From Flaccisagitta enflata (Eukaryota; Chaetognatha; Sagittoidea; Aphragmophora): a stretch of 64,000 nucleotides of DNA. The notes below the pieces were generated by a model, which saw only the letters and a list, made by a program, of their open reading frames with translations, was not told where the DNA came from and searched no databases. Positions 57,040 through 64,000 of the stretch are shown piece after piece. The stretch spans positions 9,238,001 through 9,302,000 of the forward strand of contig OZ231128.1 in NCBI GenBank assembly GCA_965153355.1. The letters run 5' to 3'. How positions within the stretch are numbered: the stretch's first letter is position 1; each line of letters starts with the position of its first letter. A program made the translations under genes and the position numbers.

Positions 57040-60000
57040 TTTTAAAATGCCGTAAAATGCCGTAAAAAGCCGTAAAAATGGCATTTTTGACAGTTTTCTT
57101 GGCCCAAAACCACCGCTATGGTCAAAAAATGAGCAAACAATGATAATCTGGCACTAAGACACATTCATGCATAAATACAGGCCAACCCGTCATCATTCAG
57201 TATCATTTTATGCCGTAAAATGCCGTAAAAATGGCATTTTTTACATTTTTCTTGGCCAAACACCGCCCCTGTAGTAAAAAAATGGGCAAACAATGATTAT
57301 CTGGCACAAAGACACACTCAAGCATAAATACAGGCCAACCCGTCATCATTCAGTATCATTCTATGCCGTAAAATGCCGTAAAAAGCCGTAAAATTGGCAT
57401 TTTTGACAGTATTTTTTATCCAAAACCGCCCCTATGGTCAAAAATTGGGCAAACAATGATTATTTGGTACTAAGACACATTCATGCACAAATACAGGCCA
57501 ACCCGTCATCATTCAGTATTATTTTATGCCGTAAAATGCCGTAAAAAGCCGTAAAAATGGCATTTTTGACAGTTTTCTTGGCCAAAAACCGCCGCTATGG
57601 TCAAAAAATGAGCAAACAATGATAATCTGGCACTAAGACACATTCATGCATAAATACAGGCCAACCCGTCATCATTCAGTATCATTTTAGGCCGTAAAAT
57701 GCCGTAAAAATGGCATTTTTTATAGTTTTCTTGGCCAAACACCGCCCCTGTAGTAAAAAAATGGGCAAACAATGATTATCTGGCACAAAGACACACTCAA
57801 GCATAAATACAGGCCAACCCGTCATCATTCAGTATCATTCTATGCCGTAAAATGCCGTAAAAAGCCGTAAAATTGGCATTTTTGACAGTATTTTTTATCC
57901 AAAACCGCCCCTATGGTCAAACAAGGCCAACACCTATAAGTCGCGTGCAGGACAAAAATAACTGAACTGACCTGACTCCTTATTGTATCTTTTTATTAAA
58001 AATCAGACTTAAACGCAACCCAAAAAAGACCGAAACCAGACTCAAACCAAACTCAAACCAGACTCAAACGAGACTCAAACCAGAATTAAACCGGACCGAA
58101 ACCAGACATGAACCAGACATAAACCAGACATAAACCAGACATAAACCAGACTTAAACCAGACTCAAACCAGACTCAAACCAGACTCAAACCAGACTCAAA
58201 CCAGACTCAAACCAGACTTAAACCAGACTCAAACCAGACTCAAACCAGACTTAAACCAGACCAAAACTAGGCTCAAACCAGGCTCAAACCAGGCTCAAAC
58301 CAGACTCAAACCAGACTCAAACCAGACTCAAACCAGAGTTAAACCAGAGTTAAACCAGACCAAAACCAGACCTAAATCAGACCTAAATCAAACATAAACC
58401 AGACAAAAAACCGACATAGACCAGACCTAAACCAGACCTAACCCAGACCTAAACCAGACATAAATCAGACATGAACCAGTCTTAAACCAGACTTAAACCA
58501 GACTTAAACCAGACATAAACCAGACTTAAACCAGACTTAAACCAGACTTTAACCATACTTAAACCATACTTAAACCAGACTTAAACCAGACTTAAACCAG
58601 ACTTAAACCAAACTTAAACCATACTTATCTTTGATATCATTTTAACCAGCAGACTTAAACCAGCAGACTTAAACCATTAGACCAGCAGACTTAAACCATT
58701 AGATTTAAACCAGTAGACTTAAACCAGCAGATTTAAACCAGCAGATTTAAACCAGCAAACTTCAACCATCAGACTTTACCCAGCAGACTTTAACCAACAG
58801 ACTTTAACCAGCAGACTTCAACCAGCAAACTTTAAACAGCAGACTTTAACCAGCAGACTTTAACCAAAAATGACCAAAAATGACCAAAAATGACCAAAAA
58901 TGACCAAAAATGACCAAAATGACCAAAATGACCAAAATGACCAAAATGACCAAAATGACCAAAATGACCAAAAATGACCAAAATGACCAAAATGACCAAA
59001 ATGACCAAAATGACCAAAATGTCCAAAATGACCAAAAATGACCAAAAATGACCATAATGACCAAAATGACCAAAATGACCAAAATGTCCAAAATAACCAA
59101 AAATGACCAAAAATGACCAAAATAACCAAAAATGACCAAAATTGACCAAAATGACCAAAAATGACCAAAATGACCAAAATGACCAAAAATGACCAAAATG
59201 ACAAAAAATGACCAAATATGACCATAAATGACCAAAATGACCAAAAATGAACAAAAATGAACAAAAATGACAAAAATGACCAAAAATGACCAAAATGACC
59301 AAAATGACAAAAATGACCAAAAATGACCAAAAATGACCAAAAATGACCAAAATTAACCAAAAATGACCAAAATTGATCAAAAATGATCAAAAATGATCAA
59401 AAATGACCAAAAATGACCAAAAATGACCAAAAATGACCAAATTGACCAAAATGACCAAAATGACCAAAATGACCAAAAATGACCAAAAATGACCAAAAAT
59501 GACTAAAAGCAACCAATGATTCCAAAAAACAACAAAAAAATGACTCAAAATAACTCCAGACAACCCAAAAAGACGCAAAAAAGCAAAGTGTTACGGACCG
59601 ACAGACCGACCGACCGACCGACCGACCGACGGAGCGGGTTGTAGAGTCGCGTGCACGCGACTAAAAATGGGCAAACAATGATTATTTGGTACTAAGACAC
59701 ATTCATGCACAAATACAGGCCAACCCGTCATCATTCAGTATTATTTTATGCCATAAAATGCCGTAAAATGCCGTAAAATGGCGTAAAAATGGCATTTTTG
59801 ACAGTTTTCTTGGCCCAAAACCGCCGCTATGGTCAAAAAATGAGCAAACAATGATCATCTGGCACTAAGACACATTCATGCATAAATTCAGGCCAACCTG
59901 TCATCATTCAGTATCATTTTAGGCCGTAAAATGCCGTAAAAAGCAGTAAAATTGGCATTTTTGACAGTTTTTTTGGTCCAAAATCGCTGCTGCGGTCAAA

Positions 60001-60780
60001 AAATGGGCAAACAATGATTACTTGACACTAAGACACATTAATGCATAAGAACAGGCCAACCCGTTTTCAATTAGTACCTTTTTTTGCCGTAAAATGCCGT
60101 AAAAAGCCGTAAAAAGGGCTTTTTTGACAGTTTTTTTGGTTCAAAACCGCCGCTATGGTCAAAAGATGGGCAAACAATGATTACCTGGCACTAAGACACA
60201 TTCATGCTTAATTACAGGCCAACCCGTAATCATTAAGTATCATTTTTTGCCATAAAATGCCATAAAAAGCCAAAAAAAAGTCGTAAAATGGCATTTTTGA
60301 CAGTTTTCTTGACCCAAAACCACCGCTGTGGTCAAAAAATGGGCAAACAATGATTATCTGGCACTAAGACACATTCATGCAATCCCTCATCATTAAGTAT
60401 CATTTTTGTGCCGTAAAAAGCCGTAAAAAGCCGTGAAAATTGCATTTTTTTTTTTTTTGCAAAACCGCCGTATGGTCAAAAAATGGGGAAACAATGACTA
60501 TCAATGATTATCTGGCACTGAGACAGATTAACGCATAAGTACAGGCCAACCCGTCATCATTCAATATAATTTTATGCCGTAAAATGCCGTAAAAAGCCGT
60601 AAAAATGGCAGTTTTGACAGTTTATTGGTCCAAATCCGCCGCTATGGTCAAAAAATGGGCAAACGATGATTATATATCACAAACACATATTCATCATAAT
60701 TCATGCATAAAAACACGCCAACCTATCATGATTCAGTATCATTTCATGCCGTAAAATGCCGTCAAAATGGCGTTTTTGAC
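57040..60780 (+). repeat. roughly 160-bp satellite array, interrupted by a HINE-B
   Basis: Units carry (GCCGTAAAAT)2-3, GGCATTTTTGACAG, CCGCCGCTATGGTC, ATGGGCAAACAATGATTA and CAGGCCAACCCGTCATCATT. About six units precede the insert and seven, increasingly diverged, follow it. No coding capacity. Confidence 0.9.
57920..59667 (+). mobile_element. HINE-B element, 1.75 kb, inserted in the satellite
   Basis: AACAAGGCCAACACC and AGTCGCGTGCAGG at the left, arrays of CCAGACTTAAA (58040-58850) and TGACCAAAA (58860-59500), the ACCGACCG tract, and right hairpin AGTCGCGTGCACGCGACT plus AAAAA. Satellite sequence is continuous across it. Confidence 0.9.
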
Positions 60781-60949
60781 CATTTTTTTGTTGTTTTTTT
60801 CCTACGTCACTAGATAGATAATGAGTTACCAAAACAATTTCGTACGTGGTTGAGGCTTTTTATTTCAATTTCAATTTGTTTCGGCTGTTTCATTTCATTG
60901 AAGTATTTTTTCAAAAAATTCAAACGTTGAGATTGAATACCAAACAAAA

Positions 60950-62789
<1,840 letters not shown>

Positions 62790-62850
62790 AAGGCCGCAGC
62801 CGCAGTTGACAACCTATGTATTTTCACATACACGGAACATTGAACACAGA

Positions 62851-62858
62851 TTTATAAA
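62851..62858 (-). promoter_or_regulatory. possible TATA box of the transposon-like gene
   Basis: TTTATAAA (reads the same on both strands) lies about 65 nt upstream of the ATG at 62789, similar to the spacing at the 1661 TATA box. Confidence 0.35.
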
Positions 62859-62877
62859 GCGAAGGCAGCAAAATCTT

Positions 62878-62945
62878 TTTAGTCACAGACACGCAACTCT
62901 ATAAGAGGCTTTGTCCATCTGTTGGTCCGTTGATCCATCACGCTC
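62878..62945 (-). mobile_element. HINE-A hairpin-end stub
   Basis: TTTTTAGTCACAGACACGCA, ACTCTATAAG, then GTCCATCTGTTGGTCCG; no left half. Confidence 0.5.
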
Positions 62946-62975
62946 GAGTGGTAAACGATTGTATTTCTTCCTCTA

Positions 62976-63050
62976 TTTTTTCTCTTTTTCTTTTTCTTTT
63001 TCTTTTTCTTTTTCTTTTTCTTTTTCTTCTTCTTTTTCTTTTTCTTTGAT
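62976..63050. repeat. (TTTTTC)n microsatellite
   Basis: About twelve hexamer units. Confidence 0.95.
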
Positions 63051-63071
63051 TTCTTCTTTTACTCCTTTCCT

Positions 63072-63193
63072 TTTGAGGTGCGACAAAGCACCTCTATAAC
63101 TGGCTCTGTCCGTCTGTCTGTCTGTCGGTTGGTCTGTAACGCGTTGGTTCGACGATCCACACGTCGCACCTTATTGGCCTACTTGGCCTTGTT
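63072..63193 (-). mobile_element. HINE-C element, intact
   Basis: Plus strand: GAGGTGCGACAAAGCACCTC, TATAACTGGCTC, GTCCGTCTGTCTGTCTGTCGG, CACACGTCGCACCTTATTGG and CCTACTTGGCCTTGTT. Arms AGGTGCGAC and GTCGCACCT are exact complements. Confidence 0.85.
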
Positions 63194-63214
63194 ATTTCTT
63201 CTTTTACTTCTTCT

Positions 63215-64000
63215 CCTTTTTGGGCAGCGGCCCCGGAGGGGCCGATGACCTATGATTCCACATAGGGCAAATTTTCCGGTTTCCGTCTGTCCGTCTGTCC
63301 ATCCGTCCGTCCCCCCCCCCCGAGCCTAGAAAATAGCCTCCTGGGCCTCAAAATAGGCCTTTCAGACCCCCAATCAGGCCTATCAGATCCCAAATCAGGC
63401 CTTCCAGACCCCAATTTAGGCCTCCCAGGACCTCAATCAGGCCTATCAGATCCTAAATCAGGCTTCCAGACCTCAATTTAGGCCTCTCAGAGCCTCAATC
63501 AGGCCTGTCAGACCCCAACTCAAGCTTTCCAGACCTCAAATTAGGCCTCCTGAATCCTAACAAGGCCTCTAAGAACCCCAGTCAGGCCTTTCAGATCTAA
63601 AATCAGGCCTTTTGGGCCTCTGATCAGGCCATCCAGACCTCAAATCAGGCCTCTCAGACCCTAATTCAGGCATTTCAGTACCTAATTCAGTTCTCTCAGA
63701 TCCAAATCTAGCGTTTCAAACTTAAAATCAGATCTTCCAGACCTCAAACTAGGCCTATCAGACCCACAGCAGCCCTTCCCAGCCCACAAACAGGCCTCCA
63801 ACCCTGAATTAGACTCAAGATTAAGCCTCTAAGCCTCAAAACAAGCTTCTCAAACCCCTCAGACCTCAAATCAGACATCTTAGACCTTAAATCAGGCAAC
63901 TAAGACCTCAAATCAGGCTATTCAGACCCAAAATCAGGTATTAAAGACCCTGCAATTGTCCAGCGTGGAATCATAGGTCATCGGCCCCTCCGGGGCCGCT
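63215..64000. mobile_element. F2 element running to the window edge
   Basis: GGGCAGCGGCCCCGGAGGGG, CCGATGACCTATG, a GTCCGTCTGTCC tract, (C)11, then about 30 units of CAGGCCTCTCAGACCCCAAT type. It closes with CATAGGTCATCGGCC and the inverted CCCTCCGGGGCCGCT at the last base. Confidence 0.75.

Noticed and set aside
58832-59578. Long minus-strand frames of Trp/Ser/Phe/Ile/Gly/His repeats
   Set aside because: Translation of the TGACCAAAA array of HINE-B; all three frames are open for the same reason.

Overview
The window is repeat-saturated, AT-rich nuclear DNA from an animal. It has widely spaced spliced genes, long microsatellites and many nested short transposons, and no operons or rRNA. The best gene encodes a NOX2-type NADPH oxidase. 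That family is found in many animals outside the insects and nematodes, so a marine invertebrate is my guess; the sequence does not fix the species.

I find four protein-coding loci, assembled by hand from splice sites with matching phases: (1) a partial secreted glycoprotein of unknown family on the minus strand (1-1587), with a TATA box; (2) an XK-related membrane protein on the plus strand (10113-12464), whose last exon runs into a 27-bp minisatellite; (3) the NADPH oxidase on the plus strand (10 exons, 40326-50968), complete except for some doubt about its tiny first exon; (4) a three-exon minus-strand gene (60950-62789) of a transposon-like family common in invertebrates. There is also a broken pogo/CENP-B-type transposase fragment near 8941.

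Most of the remaining sequence is mobile DNA. The dominant component is a set of short elements, here called HINE-A, -B and -C. One end reads AACAAGGCC, a (GTCY)n-type microsatellite lies inside, and the other end is a palindromic hairpin followed by TAAAAA. This is the architecture of DINE-1/HINE non-autonomous Helentrons. A second family (here F2) carries the GGCCCCTTCGGGGCC hairpin and 20-25 bp minisatellites. A third (F3) has GGGCGTGTTTCT ends and GAGCGAGC-rich cores. Around these lie at least ten TA-flanked inverted-repeat MITEs, one 4-kb Mutator-like foldback element with a perfect 9-bp target duplication (13242-17253), a 1.15-kb foldback (54694-55848) and a 160-bp satellite (57040-60780) split by a HINE-B.

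The most notable observations are these. The HINE subterminal sequence co-varies with its terminal hairpin from copy to copy. Element ends lie within a few bases of host splice sites in two genes. Two unrelated host genes carry minisatellites whose repeat unit contains a 5' splice site. The NADPH oxidase has a long alanine-rich insertion between its FAD and NADPH regions.

Layout: 1-1.7 kb secreted gene; 1.7-10 kb mobile elements; 10.1-12.5 kb XK-like gene; 12.5-40.3 kb mobile elements and microsatellites; 40.3-51 kb NADPH oxidase with repeat-filled introns; 51-60.8 kb mobile elements and satellite; 60.9-62.9 kb transposon-like gene; 62.9-64 kb elements running off the edge. I see no functional link between the four genes.
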